From: Chrysemys picta bellii
Lineage: Eukaryota; Chordata; Testudines; Emydidae
DNA length: 64,000 nt
Direction of reading: 5' to 3'
Assembly: GCF_011386835.1 (NCBI RefSeq)
Contig: NC_088797.1
Coordinates: 38,687,583 to 38,751,582, forward strand
In this document: positions 34,332 to 44,119 of the stretch, piece after piece
Numbering within the stretch: the first letter of the stretch is position 1
How the letters are laid out: the number at the start of each line of letters is the position of its first letter
Notes under the pieces: generated by a model
Databases searched by the model: none
Told to the model about the DNA's origin: nothing
Seen by the model: the letters and a program-made list of their open reading frames with translations, nothing else
Program-made: the position numbers and the translations under genes

Positions 34332-34511
34332 GTTTCAGAGCAGTAGCCATGTTAGTCTGTATCAGCAAAAAGAATGAGGAGTACTTGTGGCACATTAGAG
34401 ACTAACAAATTTATTTGGGCATAAGCTTTCGTGGGCTAAAACCCACTTCATCGGATGCATGCAGTGGAAAATACAGTAAGAAGATATATATATACACACA
34501 CAGAGAACACG
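34332..34511 (-). repeat. Foldback-family unit, single copy
   Basis: Same unit as 31924-32151: GTTTCAGAGCAGTAGCC, GAGTACTTGTGGCAC, GCATAAGCTTTCGTGGGC, CCCACTTCATCGGATGCATG, then AAGAAGATATATATAT. In the minus sense it reads CCGATGAAGTGGG...CCCACGAAAGC. Confidence 0.8.
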
Positions 34512-34716
34512 TTTATGAAATTTCACCAACTTTTAATAATATGTTTCCAAAGATTTTAGGCATCACAAAGGATTTTATATCTTACTAGGTACTGATTTTG
34601 CTGGAGGGTTCTCTTAAAACTACTTTATCAGATAGTCAAAAGTAAAAAAGGGAAACTCTTTGTCCAGCTATCTGGAAGGAAAGGGGTGATGTCCCTTTAA
34701 GGGCTCTCCTCAACCC

Positions 34717-34732
34717 GGGGGGGGGGGGGGGG
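34717..34732. repeat. Poly-G run, 16 bases
   Basis: Sixteen G in a row. Could be length-variable or misassembled. Confidence 0.9.
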
Positions 34733-36096
34733 AAGGGGAAGGTGTGTGGGAGTATTTGTGTGTGATGGGAGAAAGGGATGGACAGAAAGGACAGGAAGAC
34801 TTTGGAAGCACGTTTTTTTTTACTATAGTAATTAAAATGAAAATGTCTATTTTAAATAAGGGAGGTTTTTTTTTAAATAAATCCTTCTAAACTAGATGTC
34901 TGAAGATCCAAGCATTTAAGGCTAAAGATGATTGTGCATCTAAAAATCTATGTAAGGATTTTTTAGAGATGTGATTTTATAATCTTCACCAACTCACTAA
35001 TGAAATATTTTTAAAGCAAATTTTAAACTAAGGTCCTGTAGACTAACATGTTCTGAGTAAATATTACAGTAATGCACAACTGTTTTTGTCAGTAAATTCA
35101 GAAACTGACAGTATATACCTGGTGGTTGGCAAATGCCTGTTAAATGGCTTCATTATCACTTGAATGGCTCTTTAACAGTTTCAATGTTGTGCTAATAGGT
35201 CTGGCAGGCTGGAAGGCTTTTTCACTTTTAAGTTACTAGATCCCCTCCAGAGGAAGACTCACCAGGCTGTAGCAGCCAGCTGTGGTGGGAGCCTGCAGGA
35301 AAGGTCAGAACAGGGATAGGAAGAGCCGGGAGGGTGGACAGTAAGACCCAGTGGTGCCCCAAATTTTCAGGTGCCCTAGGCAACCGCATGTGCCTAAGGA
35401 CGGCCCTGATAGGTACTAAATTTGCAATTCTCCAATCATAAGGTACGACCCCAAGTTTATGGATTCATTAAAAATCCTTGCTATAAGGCTTGCAGCTTCC
35501 TGCTTGCTCTTAATAACCTGTAAAATGTTTTCTCTTAAAAACCTGTTTGTTCAATAGAGTGTGGTCTGCAATCCTTCCCTATTAATTTGTTCACCTTGCT
35601 TGGGATGCACTCCAGATACTTTAAGTCAAAGTTGCAGAAACTAATTCCAGCCCTTGTCCACATTCGGATCCTTGAGTTCTTCAGTCCAGTTTACTTCCCT
35701 AATTCCTGTTTTTTTTTTTTTAAGTTTGCCCTTTGGAAATCAAGGATCCTAGTTGCAGTACTATTTTTGTTTGTCCTTCCATTTAGTTTAAACTGAATTA
35801 ACTCATTATCAAACCAAGGCTGTCCTCTACAACCAGTTCTTCTATGAGTGCCTTGCTACTTACCAATACTAAATCTAAAATGGCATCATCTCTTGTTGAT
35901 TCAATAACTATTTGGTGAATAAATCTGTTGGCTATCACATCCAGGAATATCTGGGCCCTATCATTATTAGTAGCATGTGTCTTTCAATCTACATCTGGGA
36001 AATTAAAGTCTCCCATATCACACAATTCCCAGTAGTATTAATTTCATTAAAAGTTTTAAAGAGGTCTCTATCCACATCCAAATCCAAAATTTTCCA

Positions 36097-36312
36097 TTCT
36101 TGCAGCTTCCAATCCATTCCTCTCTTCCCTCACACTTTTCTCTCCTCTCCTCTTCCCCTCCATGTCTCTGTCATCTACCGTCCACCAAACTATCTGCCTT
36201 CTTTTCTTGACTCTTAGCTTTCTCTTTCTCGCCTCACCATCTCCCACACACTCATTCTTGGTGACTGCAACTTCCCTGTGGATGGCCTATTTAACCCCTT
36301 AGCTGCATGTTT
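36097..36312 (+). mobile_element. L2-like LINE, part 1 (endonuclease)
   Basis: Encodes SVIYRPPN at about 36165-36190, the endonuclease motif of L2/CR1-group LINEs, followed by a Ser-Pro-Thr-His and Leu-Val-Thr-Ala-Thr stretch. Interrupted at about 36312 by a CR1 fragment and resumed at about 38097. Confidence 0.65.
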
Positions 36313-36619
36313 CATAGAAGATTAGGGTTGGAAGAGACCTCAGGAGGTCATCTAGTCCAACCCCCTGCTCAAAGCAGGACCAAGCCCAACTAAATCATCC
36401 CAGCCAGGGCTTTGTCAAGCTGGGCCTTAAAAACCTCTAAGGATGGAGATTCCACTACTTTCCTAGGTAACCCACTCCAGTGCTTCACCACCCTCCTAGT
36501 GAAATAGTTTTTCCTAATATCCAACCTAGACCTCCCCACTGCAACTTGAGACCATTGCTCCTTGTTCTGTCATCTGCCACTACTGAAAATAGCTGAGCTC
36601 CATCCTCTTTGGAATCCCC

Positions 36620-38006
36620 TGTGACATGTCATTCCATATTTGTTATGAAACTATGCTTATGATATTAATATGACATAACTGAGATATACTTTATGCAAGA
36701 TGGGTCATGTGAGATATCATTGGAAAGGTTATGATTTACTGAATGTGATTATCCTATTTGTATGCAAGTATCATTTCTATATCTGAAATTAGGAATATTG
36801 ACTATGTCTCTGTATTTCAACCATGCTACTTTGGGTGATACCCACTGCCAACACTTCAAGTACAACGATGGAAAAGCCAGACAGAGCACATGGCCCATTA
36901 ACAAGGACAGTGGACTGTGAAAAAGCTTAGTCTTCCTGTGAATATGTGGGTCAGCCTGTGAAGAATGGCTACAAGGGCCCTACAGAGTCAGGTGGTCTTG
37001 TCACCTGATACTAAAACATTACCTGGGACTTCTTGTAACTTTCCACTGTAAGGGAAGGGGGGTCAAACTAGGAAACAAAGGACTCCCCCCTTATGCAAAT
37101 CCTATTTAAGGGTGGGGAGTGAGTTAATCCAGGCTGTGAGTTCTCCCCTGCTACCCCACCCAAGATGACTGCTGGAAACAACAAAGACTGAACGGGGGAA
37201 AGAACTGGGCCCAGGCTGGCAGGACATCTGGCCTGTGAAGATTATTAGAACCACATTTAGGGTACGTCCAGACTACCAGCCGTATCGGCGGGTAGCGATC
37301 GATTTATCTGGAATCAATATATCGCGTCTTGTTAAGACGCGATATATCGATTCCCGAATGTGCTCCCCATAGATTCCGGAACTCCACCGGAGCGAGCGGC
37401 GGTAGCGGAGTCGACGGGGGAGCCGTGACCGTCGATCTCGTGCCGTGGGGATGGGAGGTAAGTCGGAATAAGATATGTCAACTTCTTACATCAACACCCA
37501 GCCCTAGTGTAGACCAGGCCTTAGGGTGAGAACTCACATGTAACCAGTTTCTTTCGTGTATTAAGCTTAGTTTCCATGCTCTGTTTTATTTTATTAGTAA
37601 TCCACCTTGTTCTGTCTGCTACCTCCATAACTACTTAAAATAAACCTGTTACAGTTAATACATTTATTTCTGGTTTACAATGTAACTTAGTTTATGCAAT
37701 TTCTAACTGGGGTGGCAAGAAGTGTGCACATCTCTCTTCCACATTTTGGGAAGAGGCGAATTTCATAATATATCTTTGGTCTGTATTCCAAGGGAGGTGG
37801 ACAGCTGAGTGCTGGAGCAAGTCCCTTAAATTGAATCTTCCCAGAGCTGATTTGCAGCTGGTTGTGCCCCTGCCTGTGTGTGTGTTAGAGGAGGTTTTAA
37901 GAGCCTGGCTAGCAAGATCAGTTAAAGGGGGCCCATGCTGGCAGAACAGGTTGACTCAGTGGTATCTCAGCACATCAGGTGACTTCCCAAGGGGTCCAAC
38001 CCGTCA
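36620..38006 (+). mobile_element. Solo LTR of a TGTGAC...GTCA element
   Basis: 1,387 bases starting TGTGACATGTCATTCC and ending CCAACCCGTCA, inserted in a C-rich site of a CR1 (CCCC on both sides, the right one a 14-C run). AATAAACCTGTTAC near 37638 may be a polyadenylation signal, suggesting plus orientation. A MITE sits inside at 37260-37520. Ends resemble those of the other two LTR elements in the window. Confidence 0.75.
37260..37520. mobile_element. PIF/Harbinger-like MITE with ATATATCG hairpin
   Basis: Flanked by TTA on both sides (37257-37259, 37521-37523). Ends GGGTACGTCCAGACTA and, in inverse, GGCCTGGTCTACACTA. The interior ATATATCGCGTCTT-GTT-AAGACGCGATATATCGAT is a near-perfect hairpin, and a second structured part GGAACTCCACCGGAGC follows. 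The youngest insertion in a four-level nest. Confidence 0.75.
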
Positions 38007-38020
38007 CCCCCCCCCCCCCC
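38007..38020. repeat. Poly-C run, 14 bases
   Basis: Directly at the right end of the solo LTR; probably an expanded target site. Confidence 0.85.
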
Positions 38021-38096
38021 GTTCAGGTAGCTGAAGACTGCTATCAAATCCCCCCCTCACTCTTCTTGTCTGTAGACTAAATAACCCCAGTTTCCT

Positions 38097-39047
38097 CACC
38101 CTCACCCCTTCATTCGACCTGCAGCCCACTTCAACTCTCTCACAAACCAAAAGGGCCATTCACTTAACTTGATCTTTACCAAGCACCATGTTCTCTTTGA
38201 TCTCTGCATTGCTGAGTCCCCTTTCTCCGACCATTACATGATCTCTTTCAGAATCTCCCATCAGCTCCCCCTCACACCCTGTCACTTGGCCTCTCCATGA
38301 CTTCCAGTCCCTCAGCATTGATGACTTCTTGTCTGCCCTTAAACCTTTCCTCCCTGCCCTCTCTTCCATTTGGTATGGTTGTTAATTCTCTCTATGCTTC
38401 ACTCTTCTCCACCCTTGACTCTTTGTCCCTCTCTCCCCATTGCAAAGTCTGCCCTGCCAACCCCCAAATCTGCTTCCTCCACTCCTGCTCTTGCATTGCA
38501 ATGTCTCTGGTGGAAGTCCCATGACCGAGCTGACTTCCTCCACCACACATCTGTTCTCTCCTCTTTCAATTCTGCTATATTCCATACTAAACAACTCTAC
38601 TTCTCCAACTATAATCGAATCTCATGGCCACAATCCCAGCACTTTTTTTTTAAGCCTTTGGCTCACTCCTCAAACCCTCCCCTTTTCCTCTCTCCATTAC
38701 TCTCCGCACAGGATCTTCTGATTTCTTACAAGAGAAAATTGACAAAAATATTATGTGAGTTTCCTGCTCTACTCTCTTTGCATCCCTGCACATTCCCCCC
38801 CCAACCCCTTCACATCAAATATAAGCTATTTGCCTTCACATTCAAGGCCCTTCACCTGACCTATCATCTCTCATTCACTATCGAAGTCAACTCCTGCCTT
38901 CAATCAGCCCGAGGCCAGCTTCCACTGCCCACTTGTTACATTTTCAAACGAATACCTTTGTGCTTTCTCCTTGCTGCCCCACATCCTTGGGAGGAGTTCC
39001 CCATAAACATTAACCATGCTACCTCATTATTCATCTTCAAATCCCTC
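38097..39047 (+). mobile_element. L2-like LINE, part 2
   Basis: Resumes the endonuclease with a NQKGHSLNLIFT-like segment and SDHYMISF, the usual motif order. The end (TGCTGCCCCACATCCTTGGG, CTTCAAATCCCTC) is the typical L2 ORF C-terminus. Most of the RT is missing, so a deletion within the element is likely. A 288-codon frame over 38370-39236 is chance read-through into the next LTR. Confidence 0.65.
39043..39047. repeat. Target-site duplication CCCTC (left)
   Basis: Repeated at 42766-42770 after the right LTR. Confidence 0.75.
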
Positions 39048-40239
39048 TGTGACGGGTTGGATCACAGAAACCCCCTTGGGAGCTGCCACCCGGTGTGCAA
39101 AGACTACCCCTGCTTCTGTTTTCCCTGCCAGCTCAGGACTCCAGCACCCGGTCTTGCTGAGCCAGACACTCCTGTTTGGCTCCACACACAGATCCAGGGT
39201 CTGAATCTCCTGTCCCAAAGCTGCAAGTTTACCTGAAAACAGCTCGCAGTAGTGCGCTTGTCTTTAGCACTCAGATGCCCAACTCCCAATGGGGTCTAAA
39301 CCCAGATAAATCTGTTTTACCCTGCATAAAGCTTATGCAGGGCAAACTCATAAATTGTTCGCCCTCTATAACACTGATAGAGAGATATGCACAGTTGTTT
39401 GCTCCCCCAGGTATTAATACATACTCTGAGTAAATTACTAAATAGAAAGTGATTTTATTAAATACAGACAGTAGGATTTAAGTGGTTCAAAGTAGTAACA
39501 GACAGAACAAAGTAAGTCACAAGCAAAATAAAACAAAATGCGCAGATCTATGCCTAAACAAACTGAATACAGATAATTTCCTCACCAGTTCCAGAATGCT
39601 CCCTTCTACAGGCTAATCTCCTTTTAGCCTGGGTCCAGCAATCACTCACACCCCCTGTAGTTACTGTCCTTTGTTTCAGTCTCCTTCAAGTATCCTGGGG
39701 GGGGTGGAGAGGCTCCTTCTTTAGCCAGCTGAAGACAAAATGGAGGGGTCTCCCACAGGTTTAAGTAGACTCTCTCTTGTGGGTGGAGACCTCCCTCCTC
39801 TGCAAAGCCCAGCTCCAAGATGGAGTTTTGGAGTCACCTGGGCAAGTCACATGCCCCTGCATGACTCAGTCTTTGCATTGTCCACATGGCATCTTGCATG
39901 TCTCCAGGAAGACTTCTCATGTGGATTGGAGCATTCCAAGATGCATTGTTCCCTAAGTGTCTCCTGATCAGGTACTTAACCTGGCAAATTCCTTCCTAAA
40001 GAAGCTGACCAAATGCCTCACAAAGCTTACTTAGAAATCAGGCAAGCATACAGCCCATATTCTTAAGCTTGAGTAGAAAATGATATATACGTACAAATAG
40101 GATGAATAGATATAGTAGATCACAACCCTTACGGAGATATGTTACATGGCACAGGCAGCATAAAACATATTCCAGTTATGTCATACATATATTTATAAGC
40201 ACCCCCTCCCCATAAAGCCTTATGGGGTACACTGTCACA
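39048..40239 (-). repeat. 3' LTR of the young LTR element
   Basis: 1,192 bases, TGTGACGGGTTGG to ACACTGTCACA. Co-linear with 41581-42765 at an offset of 2526. Confidence 0.9.
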
Positions 40240-41526
40240 CCCTCCCCCTGAACTTACTGCCAGAGACTTGGACACTGTCCATGGCGGAGGCAGTACCTGT
40301 AAAATTTCTGTTTGTTTCTGGTCACACTTCCTTTCAGTACCTTGAAACCATATGGTGTCACTCCTGGGGGTTCTAGCCCGTTTTGGGGTCCCTGGTCCCC
40401 AGATGCTTGCAAACAGGTAGGGATGTAGTATTGCTAACAGAATGCAGGCAGCAATACTCATTAACGTGGAGGTATCTTGGCATTTAGCCACCAATGCCAT
40501 GAGGCGGTGTGCCTCAGTTTCCCCTTCTACACAGCAGCATAGGCCTGTTATGCTTTTGCTGCTTTTTACAGGTATGGGCTGTAAAGTAACACGCTGGTGG
40601 GGCTGTCCTGTCACCATCCCCAGCATGTATAACAGCTTATTCCACAAATCAAATATGTTCCACATCTTTAAAGGGTTTACCACTAGTGTGAATTCTTTTG
40701 TTTTATCCCATAGGTGAATTAGCAAAAGACACAAGGTTAACAGCAAATCTACAGTGGACAGGCTTCGTTCACTCAATTTGACTTGTTTAGCACCCATTGC
40801 ATTTTCCCAGTTCTCTGTGCCCTCTGGTAGACCCTCTGATGCAGATTCCTCTGCCTCTTTGGGGAAGACTTCTAGTTCGGGCATGTGCTTGGGTCTTTGG
40901 CCAGGAAAGGGTGTACTACAACCATACTTGTCCTCGGCCCCTCCCTCTGGAGTTTCTCTGGGCTGGGCCCCACTCCCTTGTGAAGTTCCTCCCATGAAGA
41001 GATTTCCCCCCCCCTGTCTTGGAGAGAGAGTTTTATCTCTTGCAAGTGTAGCAAGAACAGCAGCTTTCCCTGGGGTGCTCTGGACCCCTTTGGGCACCCC
41101 ACTTTCTGTTTCCAATGGGTCAGCTGGATAGACCCCCTCATCCTGGAGGCCTGACCCCCAGGTTTCCCTTAAAACCTGATCCACAGGAGAGGGGGCTGGC
41201 ATTTCGAATGCAGACTTTTCACCCTCCTCCTGGGAAAGCCCCTCCCCACAAAAGGTGGGTGGACTCTCTGGCCCCCCCTGACCTTCCATCTGGGCTTCCA
41301 TCTTTGATCTCCCCTCTGGGTCCGACACTCTTGTGTCCCCTGAAAGGGAAGGTGATCCTGCCCCAGCTGTGGACTCACAGCTACCAGCTACGACAGACCT
41401 TTCGCTGGCCAGCAAAATCCCTCCCCTTCCACTCGGGTTGGGCTGGCACTCAGCTATAGAGTCCTTGGGGCCTGTTCCCACCACAGCGGTCCCCAGGACC
41501 CCAACTTCCACCTTTGGGACACACAC
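40129..41526 (-). CDS. Uncharacterised 465-codon frame of an LTR element, two membrane segments
   Basis: No family recognised. The frame is open from upstream of 41526 (where the first usable codon is GTG, not ATG) and stops inside the 3' LTR at 40129, so its last 36 codons are LTR-encoded. Residues 1-245 are rich in Gly, Pro, Ser and Glu, probably disordered, with phrases such as PSLSGDTRVSDPEGRSKMEA. Residues 256-272 (DLLLTLCLLLIHLW-like) and 353-377 (TLMSIAACILLAILHPYLF-like) are hydrophobic and could cross a membrane; CCC stands at 330-332. In the intact parent it would lie after pol, the position of an envelope-like or accessory gene, but no fusion peptide, furin site or heptads are evident. 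It may be the 3' part of a longer product. Confidence 0.55.
   Translation of the reverse strand: MCVPKVEVGVLGTAVVGTGPKDSIAECQPNPSGRGGILLASERSVVAGSCESTAGAGSPSLSGDTRVSDPEGRSKMEAQMEGQGGPESPPTFCGEGLSQEEGEKSAFEMPAPSPVDQVLRETWGSGLQDEGVYPADPLETESGVPKGVQSTPGKAAVLATLARDKTLSPRQGGGNLFMGGTSQGSGAQPRETPEGGAEDKYGCSTPFPGQRPKHMPELEVFPKEAEESASEGLPEGTENWENAMGAKQVKLSERSLSTVDLLLTLCLLLIHLWDKTKEFTLVVNPLKMWNIFDLWNKLLYMLGMVTGQPHQRVTLQPIPVKSSKSITGLCCCVEGETEAHRLMALVAKCQDTSTLMSIAACILLAILHPYLFASIWGPGTPKRARTPRSDTIWFQGTERKCDQKQTEILQVLPPPWTVSKSLAVSSGGGCDSVPHKALWGGGAYKYMYDITGICFMLPVPCNISP
40240..40250 (-). other. Polypurine tract of the young LTR element
   Basis: CAGGGGGAGGG on the minus strand, adjoining the 3' LTR. Confidence 0.75.
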
Positions 41527-41580
41527 CTCTGTGCACCCCAGGGCAGGCCCAGCCCCCTGCTGACCTGCAACTTCCTGGCA

Positions 41581-42765
41581 GGTTGGATCACAGAAACCCC
41601 CTTGGGAGCTGCCACCCGGTGTGCAAAGACTACCCCTGCTTCTGTTTTCCCTGCCAGCTCAGGACTCCAGCACCCTGTCTTGCTGAGCCAGACACTCCTG
41701 TTTGGCTCCAGACACAGACCCAGGGTCTGAATCTCCTGTCCCAAAGCTGCAAGTTTACCTGAAAACAGCTCGCAGTAGTGCGCTTGTCTTTAGCACTCAG
41801 ATGCCCAACTCCCAATGGGGTCTAAACCCAGATAAATCTGTTTTACCCTGCATAAAGCTTATGCAGGGCAAACTCATAAATTGTTCGCCCTCTATAACAC
41901 TGATAGAGAGATATGCACAGTTGTTTGCTCCCCCAGGTATTAATACATACTCTGAGTAAATTACTAAATAGAAAGTGATTTTATTAAATACAGACAGTAG
42001 GATTTAAGTGGTTCAAAGTAGTAACAGACAGAACAAAGTAAGTCACAAGCAAAATAAAACAAAATGCGCAGATCTATGCCTAAACAAACTGAATACAGAT
42101 AATTTCCTCACCAGTTCCAGAATGCTCCCTTCTACAGGCTAATCTCCTTTTAGCCTGGGTCCAGCAATCACTCACACCCCCTGTAGTTACTGTCCTTTGT
42201 TTCAGTCTCCTTCAAGTATCCTGGGGGGGGTGGAGAGGCTCCTTCTTTAGCCAGCTGAAGACAAAATGGAGGGGTCTCCCACAGGTTTAAGTAGACTCTC
42301 TCTTGTGGGTGGAGACCTCCCTCCTCTGCAAAGCCCAGCTCCAAGATGGAGTTTTGGAGTCACCTGGGCAAGTCACATGCCCCTGCATGACTCAGTCTTT
42401 GCATTGTCCACATGGCATCTTGCATGTCTCCAGGAAGACTTCTCATGTGGATTGGAGCATTCCAAGATGCATTGTTCCCTAAGTGTCTCCTGATCAGGTA
42501 CTTAACCTGGCAAATTCCTTCCTAAAGAAGCTGACCAAATGCCTCACAAAGCTTACTTAGAAATCAGGCAAGCATACAGCCCATATTCTTAAGCTTGAGT
42601 AGAAAATGATATATACGTACAAATAGGATGAATAGATATAGTAGATCACAACCCTTACGGAGATATGTTACATGGCACAGGCAGCATAAAACATATTCCA
42701 GTTATGTCATACATATATTTATAAGCACCCCCTCCCCATAAAGCCTTATGGGGTACACTGTCACA
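41581..42765 (-). repeat. 5' LTR of the young LTR element, 7 bases short
   Basis: Begins GGTTGGATCACAG where the other LTR has TGTGACGGGTTGG; the terminal TGTGACG is missing, so the U5/primer-site junction is lost. Confidence 0.88.
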
Positions 42766-42990
42766 CCCTCCTTAAAACTTTCCTTTGCCATGATGCCTAT
42801 AAAACACTTGACAATGTTTTGACTGCTGATATATCGAAACCACAGCCGATCATGCTGACCAATACTGTCTCATTGTTTCCTTGTACTCCTGTTTGTCTGC
42901 CTGTCTGTATCCAGCTGTTGACTCTTGTCTTATACCTAGATGGTAAGCTGTTTGGGACAGGGAGCTTTCCAAGAGGTTCCACACTCTGGT
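42766..42990 (+). mobile_element. L2-like LINE, part 3 (3' tail)
   Basis: Starts with the second CCCTC, then CTTAAAACTTTCCTTTGCC and the L2 tail phrase TAGATGGTAAGCTGTTTGGG ACAGGG. Continues part 2 (38097-39047) directly once the LTR element is removed. Confidence 0.7.
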
Positions 42991-43073
42991 AGGAGGGCGC
43001 CAGGAGCTGAAGTTGAGAGACATCCACTTTGTGTGGCATCACTACCCTTAAGCCTGCATAATTTTAGCAGGTA

Positions 43074-43248
43074 TCAGAGGGGTAGCTGTGTTAGTCTGAA
43101 TCTGTAAAAAGCAACAGAGGGTCCTGTGGCACCTTTGAGACTAATGGAAATTTCCATTACTTGCATCTGAAGAAGTGAGGTTCTTACCCACGAAAGCTTA
43201 TGCTCCCAATACTTCTGTTAATCTCAAAGGTGCCACAGGACCCTCTGT
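43074..43248. repeat. Foldback-family unit, partial inverted pair
   Basis: The right side is a plus-sense unit (CATCTGAAGAAGTGAGG ... CCCACGAAAGCTTATGC ... CCTCTGTT). A 32-base stretch on the left (AACAGAGGGTCCTGTGGCAC) is its inverse, preceded by ATCAGAGGGGTAGCTGTG. Target duplication TAATTTTAGCAGGTA, 15 bases (43059-43073 and 43249-43263). Confidence 0.82.
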
Positions 43249-43442
43249 TAATTTTAGCAGGTAAGTGTATGCTCATCTTACTGGCATTATTGTACTTTAC
43301 GTGAAGTGCAGCCTTCTACAGAGGGACTCTGGAGGAAATGACTGATGAAAAGCACTTCCAGCACAGCTGAGGGGACCAAGGGAATCGGGAATCAGTGCAG
43401 AGGTCCAGTGTCTCCATATAAATTACTCTGGTTTTATGACAG

Positions 43443-43566
43443 GTTTCAGAGTAGCAGCTGTGTTAGTCTGTATCCGCAAAAAGAACAGGAGTACTTGTGG
43501 CACCTTAGAGACTAACAAATTTATTTGAGCATAAGCTTTCATGGGCTACAGCCCACTTCATCGGCT
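43443..43566 (-). repeat. Foldback-family unit, single copy
   Basis: GTTTCAGAGTAGCAGCTGTG ... GCATAAGCTTTCATGGGC ... CCCACTTCATCGG. Truncated just after the core; no target duplication seen. Confidence 0.75.
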
Positions 43567-44119
43567 CTCATGGAATCTAGAGGTTTTGCACGCCAAGTTT
43601 CCCGACACTATTGTGAGGAGGAAACTGCATTCGTTTAGACAGTAAGATCAATGGGGCAGGGATTGTCATTTATTATATGTCTAGTTTTATATGTCTAGGG
43701 CTAGTTTTAGGGACGGGTGAGCAGAGCAGAGCAGTTATCCTGGGAGCCAACACTCAGTGGGGGAAGGGGCAGCTATGCCGACTGGCTGGCCTTTTTTGGC
43801 TTAGTTTTTCACAGGGAGTTGGGGCGGGAGGTAGGGGGAACTTTTCTGCCCTGGCCAGCAAAGCATCTAACTCCAGCCACGGATGGAGTAGTTTCCTGTT
43901 CCCTAAATGGGAGTGGCCTGCACAGTGAGGCAATAGGGCCCAAATCATTTACCTAACATTAACAAAATATTGCCGTTTGTTGGTGACGAATATTTAACCC
44001 CTAACATTCAGCTTTAAGAAGAGGTGGCCCAAACCGGGTACCTTTTAGGGCTAGGCTGGGAGCCTCTTACTTAAAATGATGAAAAGTTACTGACATGAAC
44101 AGATCCACTGAAGTCAATG
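43567..44119. other. Unannotated intronic stretch
   Basis: Unique-looking sequence with moderate GC; nothing recognised. Confidence 0.5.

Larger units (their letters stand above)
33112..35408. mobile_element. 2.3-kb hAT-type element, exact 8-base target duplication
   Basis: Ends CAGGGCTGTCCTTAGG and, in inverse, CAGGGCCGTCCTTAGG (15 of 16). ATAGGTAC occurs at 33104-33111 and 35409-35416. It splits an antisense CR1. I see no transposase frame; the interior is AT-rich with a C-rich segment at 33450-33600, and holds a MITE (34029-34290) and a foldback unit (34332-34511). Confidence 0.9.
31181..36093 (-). mobile_element. CR1 LINE, antisense, holding two nested insertions
   Basis: The 3' end is on the left (ATAGTCATACAGTCTGACCT). 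Going right, in inverse, come the 3' region, RT (LDFSKAF-type segment near 32840-32890, with an insertion) and endonuclease-to-RT linker with the LDLVL-type segment near 35860-35920. The catalytic box reads FVND instead of FADD near 32610-32630, so the first catalytic aspartate is replaced. A foldback (31924-32151) and a hAT element (33112-35408) sit inside; both have exact target duplications made of CR1 sequence, so the CR1 is older than both. Confidence 0.88.
36313..38096 (-). mobile_element. CR1 LINE 3' part, split by a solo LTR
   Basis: Left part 36313-36619 begins with the CR1 3' end (CATAGAAGATTAGGGTTGG) and ends TCTTTGGAATCCCC; right part from 38021 resumes GTTCAGGTAGCTGAAGACTG, the next segment of the same CR1. 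The solo LTR lies exactly between them. Confidence 0.85.
39048..42765 (-). mobile_element. Young LTR element with one long frame and no gag-pol
   Basis: Two LTRs of about 1.19 kb differ at only three positions by eye, so the insertion is young. Between them are only about 1.34 kb, which hold a polypurine tract (minus-strand CAGGGGGAGGG at 40240-40250) and one 465-codon frame, but no reverse transcriptase, integrase or protease. The 5' LTR lacks its last seven bases and no primer site follows, so PBS, gag and pol were probably removed by one deletion at 41580/41581. CCCTC flanks both sides. It interrupts an L2-like LINE whose sequence resumes at 42771. Confidence 0.85.

Noticed and set aside
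38370..39236. 288-codon open frame, plus strand
   Set aside because: Crosses from L2-like LINE into an LTR at 39048; only its L2 C-terminal part has meaning.
39048..42765. Segmental tandem duplication of 1.19 kb
   Set aside because: The repeats have TGTGAC/GTCACA ends, a polypurine tract next to one of them and a CCCTC duplication outside, so they are LTRs.
31924..43566. CRISPR-like repeated units
   Set aside because: The units are few, far apart, in both orientations and have target duplications; the genome is vertebrate.
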